This document shows, piece by piece, positions 35,937 to 43,765 of a stretch of 64,000 nucleotides of DNA. Below the pieces are notes generated by a model that was given only the letters and a program-made list of their open reading frames with translations, searched no databases and was not told the origin of the DNA. The stretch covers positions 1-64,000 of the forward strand of contig LUJO01000016.1 of assembly GCA_001689405.1 (NCBI GenBank), read 5' to 3'. Position 1 is the first letter of the stretch. Each line of letters opens with the position of its first letter. The position numbers were made by a program, and so were the translations under genes. This DNA comes from Candidatus Homeothermus arabinoxylanisolvens. GTDB taxonomy: Bacteria; Bacteroidota; Bacteroidia; Bacteroidales; Muribaculaceae.

Positions 35937-38009
35937 TCAGTCGTTGTAGAACTGGAGGGTGTTGTTGACAACTTTGTTCTTCTTCATCATTATGTCGAAG
36001 AAGTTCTGGAGTACTGCCTGATTTCCGTACTGCTGGTCGTAACGGGCGGCATTCTCCTTGTAGTCGTAGGGACGTGACTGGTTGTCCACGTCATATACCT
36101 GATAAACGTATACTCCGTTGGTGCCTTCTATCGGGCCTACCAAAGCTCCCTTTTCCGATACGGGTACCTGACCGAGGAGCACTGACTCCATGGCGCCTAC
36201 GCCGGGTATGAACATCTGTCCGAAGGTCACATCGGTTGAATCTACTGCAGCCTGCATTACCTGAGCGTATCCGGCGAGGTCTGTGGCTTTGCCTTTGTAC
36301 TGGGCGATGAGGTCGGCGGCTTTCTTGGAGTTGCGTACCTTTTCTGTTACAGCCATGAGTACGTCATCGTCAGAGAGCGGCATGTAGCCCGGTTTTATCA
36401 CTTCGTCAAGAGCTACTACGATGAGGCGGTCATTCTGTCCGTCCTCCATGATGGGCGATACCTGTCCTTTCTTGGCATCCATAGCCCATTTTACGGCGTT
36501 GCGGCTGTAGGGCACATTGCCGAGAGCGGCGCTGTTGGCGGTTACTACCGCGGGCTGCAGCGAGTATCCGGCGTTGAGGGCTTTCACTACGGTGAGCGAG
36601 TCGGCATTGCTGATGCCGCTCATGAACGAAGCGAGGTCCTCGTTGAGTTTGGCTATGGTTGCGTCAGAGGGATATACCTTGTATGTCACGGTAGCGTAGT
36701 CATATACCGATACGGGCGCTTTCTTGCTGTTTACACGTACTATGCGGGCATCGGTGGCGGTGCTGTCAGATATGAAGTAGCCTGTGCCTGCGTTAAGTAT
36801 GCGCTCTTTCAGTTCGTTGTCGGGGGCGGAGGCAAATGAGTTCCATACGTTAGCCTGACCGCCGGCCACACCGGGCATCTTGAGGGCTTCGTCGAATGCC
36901 ACGCCTGAGTTCAGAGCTGCAAGCAGGGAGTCGCGTCCGGCGGCATCGCCCTGATAAGCTATGAAGTCGATGTTTACCGAGTCTACGGCCATTTTCTTGC
37001 CGAGTAACTTGGCTATGGTGTATTCGTCGTTGATGAACGAAAGCATTTTCACGGCGCCTACCACGCTGTCGGTGACAAACGACTTAAGCTGCGGGTTGGT
37101 TATGGCCGATGCGGTGGTTGAACGACGGTCAACTCCGAAGTTGCTGTCGCCGTTTACAGCGTCAAGGTCTTTTGTGGCGGCGAGCTTGACTACCGTGGTG
37201 TCGACAAGTGCGCGGCCTTCGGCTATATCAGCCTGCGAAGGCTCGATATTGACTGCTATATAGTTGACTTTGCGTATTTCGTCGTCAACTTTATACATGT
37301 TTTTGTCTTTGTTGTACTGTGCCTTGAGCTCCTCTTTACTTACGGGATACTTGTCGTTGGGCAGGTCCATATAGCTTTTCTTGACATAAGCTATGTGGCT
37401 TGTCGAGGCGTTTCCGTCATAATATGCTTTGGCGTCAAGTTCATTGGCTACAAGGGCTCCGGCGAGCAATGCCTGAAATTTCTGCTGTTTGAGAAGCTGC
37501 TCCATCTGCTGCTCCTGACGAAGCCACAGGGCCTGCACCTGCTGAGCCTGCTCGGCGGGTACTCCGTACTTGCCGGGGTTGAATGCCACGTCATAAAGCT
37601 GCTGGGGCGACTCGAAGCCCATCTGTTGTGCAAACTGTATCATGGCGTAGTGGGCGTTTGAGCCGAGCATCGATTTTGAAAGCTCGTCATCGGTAACCTG
37701 TATGCCGAGATCCTCGATCTCCTGATTCAGAAGCTGCTCCTGTATCATGCCATAAAGGACGCGCTGGTGAAGGGCGGCCGGGTCAATCTTGGCGTTTTGC
37801 TGCTGATACTGCTGGTTGGCCTCTTCATAGCGGCGCTGAAATTCTTGGATGTCGATTTTGTGACTGCCGACTTTGGCTATGGTTGTACCGTTGCCGAAAA
37901 GTGTGCGGCCTGAAGTAAAGAAGTCACCGATGATAAATGCCAATAACGCGGCACCTACCACGATGAGGAGCAGAGTAGATCTCTTGCGGATTTTTTCAAG
38001 TGTTGCCAT
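35937..38009 (-). CDS. PpiD/SurA-like peptidyl-prolyl isomerase, periplasmic foldase
   Basis: 690 residues. One TM anchor near the N-terminus (LLLIVVGAALLAFIIGDFF, about 14-32), then a SurA-N-like chaperone helix bundle (FQRRYEEANQQYQQQNAKID, LLNQEIEDLGIQVTDDELS). One or two parvulin-like regions follow (about 340-450 and 480-600, the second with VSPIMEDGQNDRLIVVALDE). This is the usual build of Bacteroidota PpiD-type proteins (about 700 residues), which help outer-membrane proteins fold. Canonical parvulin active-site residues are hard to place by eye, so isomerase activity is uncertain. Confidence 0.85.
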   Translation of the reverse strand: MATLEKIRKRSTLLLIVVGAALLAFIIGDFFTSGRTLFGNGTTIAKVGSHKIDIQEFQRRYEEANQQYQQQNAKIDPAALHQRVLYGMIQEQLLNQEIEDLGIQVTDDELSKSMLGSNAHYAMIQFAQQMGFESPQQLYDVAFNPGKYGVPAEQAQQVQALWLRQEQQMEQLLKQQKFQALLAGALVANELDAKAYYDGNASTSHIAYVKKSYMDLPNDKYPVSKEELKAQYNKDKNMYKVDDEIRKVNYIAVNIEPSQADIAEGRALVDTTVVKLAATKDLDAVNGDSNFGVDRRSTTASAITNPQLKSFVTDSVVGAVKMLSFINDEYTIAKLLGKKMAVDSVNIDFIAYQGDAAGRDSLLAALNSGVAFDEALKMPGVAGGQANVWNSFASAPDNELKERILNAGTGYFISDSTATDARIVRVNSKKAPVSVYDYATVTYKVYPSDATIAKLNEDLASFMSGISNADSLTVVKALNAGYSLQPAVVTANSAALGNVPYSRNAVKWAMDAKKGQVSPIMEDGQNDRLIVVALDEVIKPGYMPLSDDDVLMAVTEKVRNSKKAADLIAQYKGKATDLAGYAQVMQAAVDSTDVTFGQMFIPGVGAMESVLLGQVPVSEKGALVGPIEGTNGVYVYQVYDVDNQSRPYDYKENAARYDQQYGNQAVLQNFFDIMMKKNKVVNNTLQFYND

Positions 38010-38087
38010 TTATTGCTTTGAATTTAATTTTTCACTGATAATGAGCGGTTTACATCTCTAAGCAAGACGCATAGAGACAAAATCGCA

Positions 38088-38119
38088 CAAAGATACTAAT
38101 TTTAAGCCGTAAATCACAA
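38088..38119 (-). promoter_or_regulatory. Promoter of the PpiD-like gene, TTG-N21-TATCTTTG
   Basis: TATCTTTG at 38095-38088 on the minus strand, with GTTG 21 nt upstream. The leader is about 75 nt. Confidence 0.55.
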
Positions 38120-38197
38120 CCTCAAATCGCAAATTTATCATAAACCGTAATAATTACGCAGTTAAGTGTCATGATGCATCCGGCGAGCGGTGCGGGC

Positions 38198-39484
38198 TTA
38201 AAGTCCGAAAGCACGTTTTATGTCGTCGATTTTGTCAAGCTTTTCCCATGTGAACAGCTCGACTTCGAGTGTCTTTTCCGGCTCGTACTTTGACGTGAAG
38301 GTCTTTTTTACTGTCATGGGTTCACGGCCGACGTGTCCGAAAGCGGCAGTCTCCTGATATATGGGGTTGCGGAGTTTGAGTCGCTTTTCGATAGCGTTGG
38401 GCCTCATGTCAAACAGTTCTTTTACATGTTGTGATATTTCGGCGTCGGTCATGTCTACTTTGGCTGTGCCCCGGGTGTTTACGTACAGACTTACGGGCTG
38501 GGCCACGCCTATGGCATAGGCCACTTGTACGAGAGCTTCGTCGGCTACGCCTGCGGCCACGAGGTTCTTGGCTATGTGACGGGCCGCGTAGGCTGCCGAC
38601 CGGTCGACCTTCGAGGGGTCTTTGCCGGAGAATGCGCCGCCGCCGTGGGCTCCGCGTCCGCCGTAGGTGTCGACGATGATTTTGCGTCCGGTAAGTCCCG
38701 TGTCGCCGTGAGGTCCGCCTATGACAAACTTTCCGGTGGGGTTTACGTGCAGTATCAGCTTGTCGTCAAACAGCCGTTGAACCGACTCGGGAAGTTTTGA
38801 TATGACCCGTGGAAGCAGTATGTTTTTTACGTCATCGCGTATCTTTTCGAGCATCATCATGTCGGCTTCGTCCTGTGACGCCGCGTCATCGGCGGGTATG
38901 AACTCGTCGTGTTGTGTCGATATGACGATTGTATGTATTCTTACGGGCTTGCCTTCCGGAGAATATTCGACTGTGACCTGACTCTTTGCATCGGGGCGCA
39001 GATAGGTCATGTCGACGCCTTCGCGACGTATGGCCGACAGCTCCCGCAGAAGCATGTGGCTCAGGTCGAGCGGCAGAGGCATGTAGTTGGGGGTCTCGTT
39101 GCAGGCGTAGCCAAACATCATGCCTTGGTCGCCGGCTCCCTGCTCCTCTTCTACAGCACGTTCCACGCCGCGGTTTATGTCGGCGCTCTGCTCGTGCAAT
39201 GCTGAAAAGACTCCACACGCGTTGCCGTCAAATTTAAGTTCGCTGCGGTTGTAGCCTATCTCGTTGATTACACGTCGTGTCACATCCATAAGATCGATAT
39301 AGGCATTGCTCTTGACCTCGCCTGCTATCACTACTTGTCCGGTGGTGACAAGTGTCTCGCATGCGACTTTGGACTGCGGGTCATGGGCGAGAAATTCGTC
39401 AAGTATTGCGTCCGATATCTGGTCGGCGACTTTGTCGGGATGGCCTTCCGAGACCGATTCCGATGTGAAAAGGTAGTTGTTCAT
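38198..39484 (-). CDS. metK: S-adenosylmethionine synthetase
   Basis: 428 residues from the ATG at 39484 (MNNYLFTSESVSEGHPDKVADQ is the canonical MetK start). The upstream in-frame extension to 39604 runs through the riboswitch and is rejected. It makes SAM from methionine and ATP. Signature blocks: GEVKSNAYID, GDQGMMFGYACNET, FVIGGPHGDTGLTGRKIIVDTYGG and GGGAFSGKDPSKVDRSAAY. It is longer than E. coli MetK (384), as is usual for Bacteroidota. It is preceded by a promoter (39670-39677), a SAM-II-like aptamer (39594-39642) and an intrinsic terminator (39511-39552), so it is probably repressed by its product. Confidence 0.97.
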   Translation of the reverse strand: MNNYLFTSESVSEGHPDKVADQISDAILDEFLAHDPQSKVACETLVTTGQVVIAGEVKSNAYIDLMDVTRRVINEIGYNRSELKFDGNACGVFSALHEQSADINRGVERAVEEEQGAGDQGMMFGYACNETPNYMPLPLDLSHMLLRELSAIRREGVDMTYLRPDAKSQVTVEYSPEGKPVRIHTIVISTQHDEFIPADDAASQDEADMMMLEKIRDDVKNILLPRVISKLPESVQRLFDDKLILHVNPTGKFVIGGPHGDTGLTGRKIIVDTYGGRGAHGGGAFSGKDPSKVDRSAAYAARHIAKNLVAAGVADEALVQVAYAIGVAQPVSLYVNTRGTAKVDMTDAEISQHVKELFDMRPNAIEKRLKLRNPIYQETAAFGHVGREPMTVKKTFTSKYEPEKTLEVELFTWEKLDKIDDIKRAFGL

Positions 39485-39510
39485 TTTATTTGACTGAGTT
39501 TTGTTTCGGT

Positions 39511-39552
39511 TAAAAATAAAAAATCTCCACATCGGGCTTGTGCCGTGCGGAG
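39511..39552 (-). terminator. Intrinsic terminator between SAM aptamer and metK (expression platform)
   Basis: On the minus strand CTCCGCAC (39552-39545) pairs with GTGGAG (39530-39525) with one bulge, extended inside by CGGC/GCCCG, and is followed by ATTTTTTATTTTTA (39524-39511). It lies within the metK leader, 27 bp before the ATG. Confidence 0.8.
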
Positions 39553-39593
39553 CGTAATCTGACCAAAACTTGCCGATTGCAAATGAATCTTGC

Positions 39594-39642
39594 GGTTTTA
39601 GCATTTTTTATAGTGGTTGCAAGCAGCCAAATTTCTCCACCC
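39594..39642 (-). promoter_or_regulatory. SAM-II-type riboswitch aptamer upstream of metK
   Basis: The minus strand has a P1 stem GTGG/CCAC (39640-39637 with 39616-39613), a loop with ATTTGGCTGCTTGCAA, and a 3' tail TATAAAAAATGCTAAAACC. This order matches the SAM-II pattern: a U-rich loop, then UUGCAA, then the A-rich tail with GCUAAAA. A two-base GG in the loop can pair with CC in the tail, where the Sargasso-sea SAM-II uses CC with GG. It starts about 25 nt after the predicted transcript start. I matched it from memory of the motif; SAM-V shares the core and is the alternative. Confidence 0.7.
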
Positions 39643-39669
39643 GGGCATATGCCCTGTATGTTTTCGGCG

Positions 39670-39677
39670 CAAAGTTA
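39670..39677 (-). promoter_or_regulatory. -7 box (TAACTTTG) of the metK transcript
   Basis: Matches TAnnTTTG; gives a leader of about 180 nt that contains aptamer and terminator in the right order. A GGGCATATGCCC palindrome (39643-39654) lies between box and aptamer. Confidence 0.6.
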
Positions 39678-39733
39678 ATACTTTATTTCGAAATATGTAG
39701 GGCTTTATGTGTGTTTTAACATTCCTTTCTCGG

Positions 39734-40333
39734 TCATATCGTACAGAAAAGTGTCACCAAGAACGGCACGGAGAAGTCAACGACAAATCCGTGAAATACC
39801 GATACTATGACCATATCGCGTCCCGATACTTGCGATATTATGGGAAGCGTGGTGTCCATTGAGGTGGCGCCTCCGGCCGATATTGGCGCGAGACGCCCGA
39901 AGACCGCGGCGAGTACCGGAGCGCCAAGCAACGTGATGATTTCGCGGAATATGTTTGACAACAGAGCTATTGTCCCAAGCTCGGCTCCGCAATATTTCGA
40001 TACGAATATGCTTGACAGTGAATAATATCCGAAGCCTGACCCTACGGCAAGACATTCGGCGGCCGTGCGTGGCATGAACAGGCTTATCAGCGCACAACCG
40101 GCCAGAGTGCCGCCTATTGTCATGAGCGGAAGCAGTAGCAGGCGTGGGTCGGCGCTCCTGACCCTTTTGAGGGTGTCGACATCGTGTCCGACATTCATAC
40201 CTACAAAAAACATGAGTGCGCCCAGTGCGTAGAAGCTTATGTCATCGCCTATGTCGGGCAATTTTATCAGGCCGGTGATGCCGCATATGGCTCCCGCTAT
40301 AAAAAATAGTATTATTATAATGCTGACTTTCAT
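39734..40333 (-). CDS. lysO: LysO-family lysine exporter, C-terminal module
   Basis: 199 residues with six or so TM helices, corresponding to the second part of LysO (DUF340/YbjE), an inner-membrane lysine exporter. Marks: GALMFFVGMNVGHD, GSGFGYYSLSSIFVSKYCGAELGTIALLSNIFREI, and the C-terminal FHGFVVDFSVPFLV. The N-terminal module is a separate upstream gene (40330-40605) overlapping by 4 bp. E. coli LysO is one chain of 299 residues; the two pieces here sum to 291, so this is a natural split with nothing lost. Confidence 0.85.
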   Translation of the reverse strand: MKVSIIIILFFIAGAICGITGLIKLPDIGDDISFYALGALMFFVGMNVGHDVDTLKRVRSADPRLLLLPLMTIGGTLAGCALISLFMPRTAAECLAVGSGFGYYSLSSIFVSKYCGAELGTIALLSNIFREIITLLGAPVLAAVFGRLAPISAGGATSMDTTLPIISQVSGRDMVIVSVFHGFVVDFSVPFLVTLFCTI

Positions 40334-40605
40334 CGTTTGCTCTTTTTAGCCTTGATGTATTTCCATAATATGTACGCTGCGGCTGCGCTGCCTATAGTAG
40401 CGGCCAAGGATATGGCTATTGCCTGCCATCCTAAGCTCAGTGCACCGCGTACCACCGCATCGTTGGCTCCGGCTTCAAGTCCGAGAAGAAAAAGCAGCAG
40501 CCATACAAGGACCGTAACCGTGGTGCCGATCCACGGCATTCGCCGGTTGCGCAGCAGCAGTCCCGCAGCTACTCCGAGAAGCATTATACCTATAAGTACT
40601 ATCAT
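40330..40605 (-). CDS. LysO-family N-terminal module (split transporter subunit)
   Basis: I chose the ATG at 40605 (92 residues, MIVLIGIMLLGVAAGLLLR), which begins directly with TM1. The longer frame to 40713 adds a charged segment not expected before TM1. About three TM helices, ending in a basic tail (KYIKAKKSKR). It pairs with the 39734-40333 gene through an ATGA overlap, so subunits are made together. The nearby AACTTTG at about 40633 lacks the TA of a consensus -7 box. Confidence 0.75.
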   Translation of the reverse strand: MIVLIGIMLLGVAAGLLLRNRRMPWIGTTVTVLVWLLLFLLGLEAGANDAVVRGALSLGWQAIAISLAATIGSAAAAYILWKYIKAKKSKR

Positions 40606-40773
40606 CGATGGCTTATTTGGTTTATCACTGCAAAGTTCCGAAAAAAATCTGAAGACAGCCATGTTTTGTCGTTTTTCCGGGCTGTCACCGGCTATTTCCT
40701 TTAAAATTTGCAACAGTGTTTAAATTTAATTAAGATGACACTCTGATGTAACGCGATTGCAACAAGTGGAAGT

Positions 40774-40781
40774 TATCTTTG
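40774..40781 (+). promoter_or_regulatory. -7 box (TATCTTTG) of the structured RNA
   Basis: Matches TAnnTTTG. The start site would be near 40789, and no protein gene begins within the following 390 bp. Confidence 0.55.
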
Positions 40782-40788
40782 TACTGTC

Positions 40789-41040
40789 ATTAGATTTAGA
40801 TGTGTATAGCGCAATAATTTCTAATGAATTAAAAATATCACAATCATTACCATTAGAACATTATTGCAAACGTATAAAAGTAATTAGACAGAGTGGGCTC
40901 TATTTCTTTCCGATAAAGAGAGAATTCCGAAATCTCGGACGGAGCAAGGATTAGAAATGGTCGCGATGACCTTAGTCCGCCCCACCATATACAGGTTTTC
41001 ACCTGTCGAGAGGCTGCAACCGAGTTGCGGCCTCCTTTTG
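40789..41040 (+). ncRNA. Structured non-coding RNA candidate (about 250 nt), possibly Bacteroidales-1/6S-like
   Basis: Between the -7 box and a strong terminator the sequence folds into several stems: a 16-bp hairpin 40811-40826 with 40851-40867 (one bulged C); CTCT/AGAG around 40898-40922; TCCGA/TCGGA 40926-40939; GGATTA plus GGTC with GACC plus TAGTCC 40948-40978; ACAGGT/ACCTGT 40991-41006; and a terminator stem 41010-41034 followed by CTTTTG. GTGTAT (40802-40807) can pair with ATATAC (40987-40992) to close the whole domain. The own promoter, own terminator and length of about 190-250 nt fit an independent sRNA. Identification as Bacteroidales-1 or 6S RNA is a guess. tmRNA and RNase P RNA are unlikely, since their hallmark segments are absent. 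Confidence 0.6.
41010..41040 (+). terminator. Intrinsic terminator of the structured RNA
   Basis: GAGGCTGCAAC (41010-41020), loop CGA, GTTGCGGCCTC (41024-41034; one wobble), then CTTTTG. An 11-bp stem. Confidence 0.85.
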
Positions 41041-41146
41041 TATATGCCGCCCTGTTTTTGCCGTGGCTTCGCAATTAGTCCGGCGGAAAGCCATTCAGTA
41101 TATATTTTTGGCATAAAAACATACATGTCGCAGAGCCATTATGGAT

Positions 41147-41154
41147 TACTTTTG
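41147..41154 (+). promoter_or_regulatory. -7 box (TACTTTTG) for the GH97 gene
   Basis: Matches TAnnTTTG, 27 bp before the ATG at 41182; no clear -33. Confidence 0.5.
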
Positions 41155-41181
41155 CCGGAGTAACACAAATTTAATAACCGA

Positions 41182-43176
41182 ATGAAAACAAGTGCGACAA
41201 TTATGTATGATAGACTGATTACGTTTGCGGGTATGCTGCTCGCTTCATTTTTGTTATTTCAGACGCAGGCGGCGCGTAAAGTATTGACGATGTCCTCGCC
41301 GTCAGGCAATATTGTCCTGACATTGACTGCCGGCGATTCAATACGGTTCTCCGTATCGCGTGACAACCGTACGGTTATTGAATCGGCTACTGTGGGCATG
41401 ACTCTTTCTGACCGTACGCTCGGACGTGACGTAAAGATAAAATCGGTGAAACGCGGCAAGGTGCGCGATAAGATAAATCCGGTCGTGGCGTTTAAACATT
41501 CAGTGATTGATAACAGTTACAACTCGATGCTTGTTGACTTTGCCGGCGGTTATGCTTTGGAGTTGCGAGTGTTTGACGATGGTGTGGCTCACCGGTTCAT
41601 GACATCTCTTAAAAAGCCGAATATAGAAGTGATTGACGAGAAGTTTGCCGTGGTGTTCCCCGACCGTTCAATTGCCAATTTACAGATGCCTGAACGGTTC
41701 AAGACCTCATATGAAGATCCTTATACTCGTAAAATATTGTCGGAGTGGTCATCCGCCGACCGTATGTCTACATTGCCTGTACTTGTGGAGGAGCCCGACG
41801 GCATATGTGTGCTGATTTCCGAGAGTGACCTCTCCGATTATCCATGTATGTTCTTGCGTGGCGACGGTGCCGGCGGTGTCTTTTCTGTTTTTCCCCGTCA
41901 GCCGCTTGAATTCGGCGATGACGGTGACCGTAGCGTGGAGATTCTGAAAGAGGCCGATTACATGGCTTGTACGGCCGCCGACCGTGCGTTTCCGTGGCGT
42001 TACATGGCTATAGGAACTCCCGGTGATATTATTGAGCAGACATTTACATGCCGGTTGGCCTCGCCTTCGGCAATCGGTGACGCCGGTTGGGTGCGTCCGG
42101 GTTTTGTAAGTTGGGAATGGTGGAACGGAGCCACTCCTTACGGTGAGGATGTCGACTTTGTGGCCGGATGCAACCTTGACACATATAAATATTTTATAGA
42201 CTTTGCCGCGCATTACGGTATACCTTATATTCTTATGGATGAGGGATGGGCCAAAAGTACTCTTGACCCGTATACGCCTAATCCCGATGTGGACCTGCAT
42301 GAACTGGTACGCTATGGCAAGGAGAAAGGGGTAGATATATTTCTGTGGCTTACTTGGCTTGCCGTGGAAAATAATTTTGACCTGTTCAAGACCTTTAAAG
42401 ATTGGGGTATTGCGGGAGTCAAGATTGACTTCATGGACCGTTCCGACCAGTGGATGGTCAATTTTTATGAACGTGTATGTGCCGAAGCCGCTAAAAACGG
42501 ATTGATGATAGATTTCCACGGGTCATTCAAGCCTGCCGGACTTGAGTACAAATATCCTAATCTTGTATCGTATGAAGGTGTGCGCGGAATGGAGCAGATG
42601 GGAGGGTGTTATCCCGACAACTCGCTATACCTGCCGTTTATGCGTAATGCCGTTGGGCCGATGGACTATACGCCCGGGGCTATGATAAGCATGCAGCCCG
42701 AGTGTTATCGTGCCGAGCGTCCTAATTCGGCATCGATAGGTACACGCGCCTACCAGATGGCTTTGTTTGTCGTATTTGAAAGCGGTATACAGATGCTCGC
42801 CGATAATCCCACTCTTTATTACCGTAACGATGATTGTACAAAATACATCACTTCACTGCCGGTGACATGGGATGAAACCCGCGCAATTGAGGCTAAACCG
42901 GGTGAATATGTTGTTGTGGCACGTAGAAAAGGTGATAAGTGGTATATAGGGGCCATAACCAATACTAAGGACGGTGCCCGCGACATGACTGTAAGCCTCG
43001 ACTTCCTTGACGGCGGTAAGGAATACGTTATGGAAGCGTTTGAAGATGGTGTGAATGCCGATCGTCAGGCTATGGATTATCGCCGCAAGCACAGTGTCGT
43101 CACCTCTGATACTGACCTCAATATCCGGCTTGCCCGCAGCGGCGGCTTTACCGCTGTCCTGACTCCCCGGGATTGA
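41182..43176 (+). CDS. Glycoside hydrolase family 97 (alpha-galactosidase/alpha-glucosidase type)
   Basis: 664 residues. Signal peptide to about residue 31 (LLASFLLFQTQAA), N-terminal beta-sandwich (about 32-290), TIM barrel (about 300-560; WVRPGFVSWEWWNG, YILMDEGWAK) and C-terminal beta domain. Asp416 in GVKIDFMDRSDQ sits where retaining GH97 enzymes have their nucleophile, which inverting SusB-type enzymes lack. IDFHGSFKPAGLEYKYPNLVSYEGVRGMEQ supplies the later acidic residues. I therefore lean toward a retaining alpha-galactosidase. Periplasmic or surface location; it stands alone without SusC/SusD beside it. Confidence 0.93.
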   Translation: MKTSATIMYDRLITFAGMLLASFLLFQTQAARKVLTMSSPSGNIVLTLTAGDSIRFSVSRDNRTVIESATVGMTLSDRTLGRDVKIKSVKRGKVRDKINPVVAFKHSVIDNSYNSMLVDFAGGYALELRVFDDGVAHRFMTSLKKPNIEVIDEKFAVVFPDRSIANLQMPERFKTSYEDPYTRKILSEWSSADRMSTLPVLVEEPDGICVLISESDLSDYPCMFLRGDGAGGVFSVFPRQPLEFGDDGDRSVEILKEADYMACTAADRAFPWRYMAIGTPGDIIEQTFTCRLASPSAIGDAGWVRPGFVSWEWWNGATPYGEDVDFVAGCNLDTYKYFIDFAAHYGIPYILMDEGWAKSTLDPYTPNPDVDLHELVRYGKEKGVDIFLWLTWLAVENNFDLFKTFKDWGIAGVKIDFMDRSDQWMVNFYERVCAEAAKNGLMIDFHGSFKPAGLEYKYPNLVSYEGVRGMEQMGGCYPDNSLYLPFMRNAVGPMDYTPGAMISMQPECYRAERPNSASIGTRAYQMALFVVFESGIQMLADNPTLYYRNDDCTKYITSLPVTWDETRAIEAKPGEYVVVARRKGDKWYIGAITNTKDGARDMTVSLDFLDGGKEYVMEAFEDGVNADRQAMDYRRKHSVVTSDTDLNIRLARSGGFTAVLTPRD

Positions 43177-43364
43177 TGCTGTTAAAATGCGAACCAATCC
43201 GTGGCCGGACGCTGTTTGACAATATGCGAGCCTGTAAAGGCTCGTGCTGTCAGTTAGCCGGGCACGAAGTGTCCGATATGGGGAAATTACGTTAAAACAG
43301 TGTCGAGTCTGACAAGACGGGTCAATGTAAAAACTCGGTTGTTAAACTGCAAATGTTGGTAGAA

Positions 43365-43388
43365 GGGACGCCAGTACTACGGCGTCCG
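43365..43388. repeat. TACyAC-loop hairpin repeat, GACGCC type
   Basis: GGACGCC (43366-43372), loop AGTACTAC, GGCGTCC (43381-43387). Related to 16050-16069, including flanks. Confidence 0.75.
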
Positions 43389-43412
43389 GCTGCGACCCGT
43401 ATGGGGCATCTT

Positions 43413-43459
43413 GCATGGCCGTCCGGATTCGCGGGCGCCGTACTACAGGCGCCCCTACC
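43413..43459. repeat. TACyAC-loop hairpin repeat, GGCGCC type
   Basis: GGGCGCC (43433-43439), loop GTACTACA, GGCGCCC (43448-43454), with left flank GCATGGCC and right flank CCTACC as in unit A at 6851-6896. Confidence 0.75.
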
Positions 43460-43540
43460 AATCCGTTATATTTTAACGCTTAAATGGCACAAGCCGAAAA
43501 TTCAGTTCATGGATTTTTGAGAAAGTGTTAGAATAAAGAA

Positions 43541-43559
43541 GGCCGACCGACGGTCGACC
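43541..43559 (-). terminator. Terminator of the tRNA-Tyr/tRNA-Gly transcript
   Basis: On the minus strand GGTCGAC pairs with GTCGGCC (7 bp, one wobble), followed by TTCTTTATT. It lies 12 bp beyond the tRNA-Gly 3' end. Confidence 0.65.
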
Positions 43560-43571
43560 TCAATGGCGATG

Positions 43572-43644
43572 AGCGGAAGACGAGGCTCAAACTCGCGACC
43601 CTCAGCTTGGAAGGCTGATGCTCTATCAACTGAGCTACTTCCGC
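43572..43644 (-). tRNA. tRNA-Gly (anticodon TCC)
   Basis: 73 nt. Acceptor GCGGAAG/CTTCCGC with discriminator T; D-arm GCTCAGTTGATAGAGC; anticodon stem TCAGC/GCTGA with loop CTTCCAA; T-loop TTTGAGC in GCGAG/CTCGT. No CCA is encoded. U73 is the usual discriminator of bacterial tRNA-Gly. Confidence 0.95.
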
Positions 43645-43660
43645 ATTAAGTAAGATGAAG

Positions 43661-43743
43661 TGGGCGAAGATGGATTCGAACCACCGAAGGCATAAGCCAG
43701 CAGATTTACAGTCTGCCCCATTTGGCCACTCTGGTATTCGCCC
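43661..43743 (-). tRNA. tRNA-Tyr (anticodon GTA)
   Basis: 83 nt, with the long variable arm of class II tRNAs. Acceptor GGGCGAA/TTCGCCC with discriminator A; anticodon stem GCAGA/TCTGC with loop CTGTAAA; T-arm GGTGG-TTCGAAT-CCATC. It lies 16 bp before tRNA-Gly on one transcript. Confidence 0.95.
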
Positions 43744-43765
43744 TGACCCTTTTTGTTTGGGACTA

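Larger units (their letters stand above)
43177..43540. other. Intergenic spacer after GH97 with hairpin repeats
   Basis: No gene. CGAGCC (43227-43232) pairs with GGCTCG (43239-43244) and may help end the GH97 message. 'gagtctgacaagac' (43305-43318) repeats a word seen at 7044-7057. Two TACyAC-loop hairpins follow (43365-43388, 43433-43454). Confidence 0.6.

Noticed and set aside
39485..39604. N-terminal extension of metK
   Set aside because: The extra 40 residues are encoded by the aptamer and terminator; the family start MNNYLFTSES is at 39484.
39734..40605. Frameshifted lysO pseudogene
   Set aside because: The two parts are complete, overlap by ATGA and together match the family length, so a natural split is the better reading.
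40757..40954. 65-codon plus-strand frame
   Set aside because: It starts upstream of the -7 box and runs through the hairpins of the structured RNA, with no protein features.
40789..41040. tmRNA or RNase P RNA
   Set aside because: No tRNA-Ala-like ends or tag frame with a terminal Ala codon, and no RNase P conserved GAGGAAAGUC-type segment.
43365..43459. CRISPR-like short repeats
   Set aside because: Only two non-identical palindromes, no regular spacers, no cas genes; they match the dispersed hairpin family.
43541..43743. Integration site at the tRNA genes
   Set aside because: No integrase, no direct repeat of a tRNA 3' end and no foreign gene block next to it.
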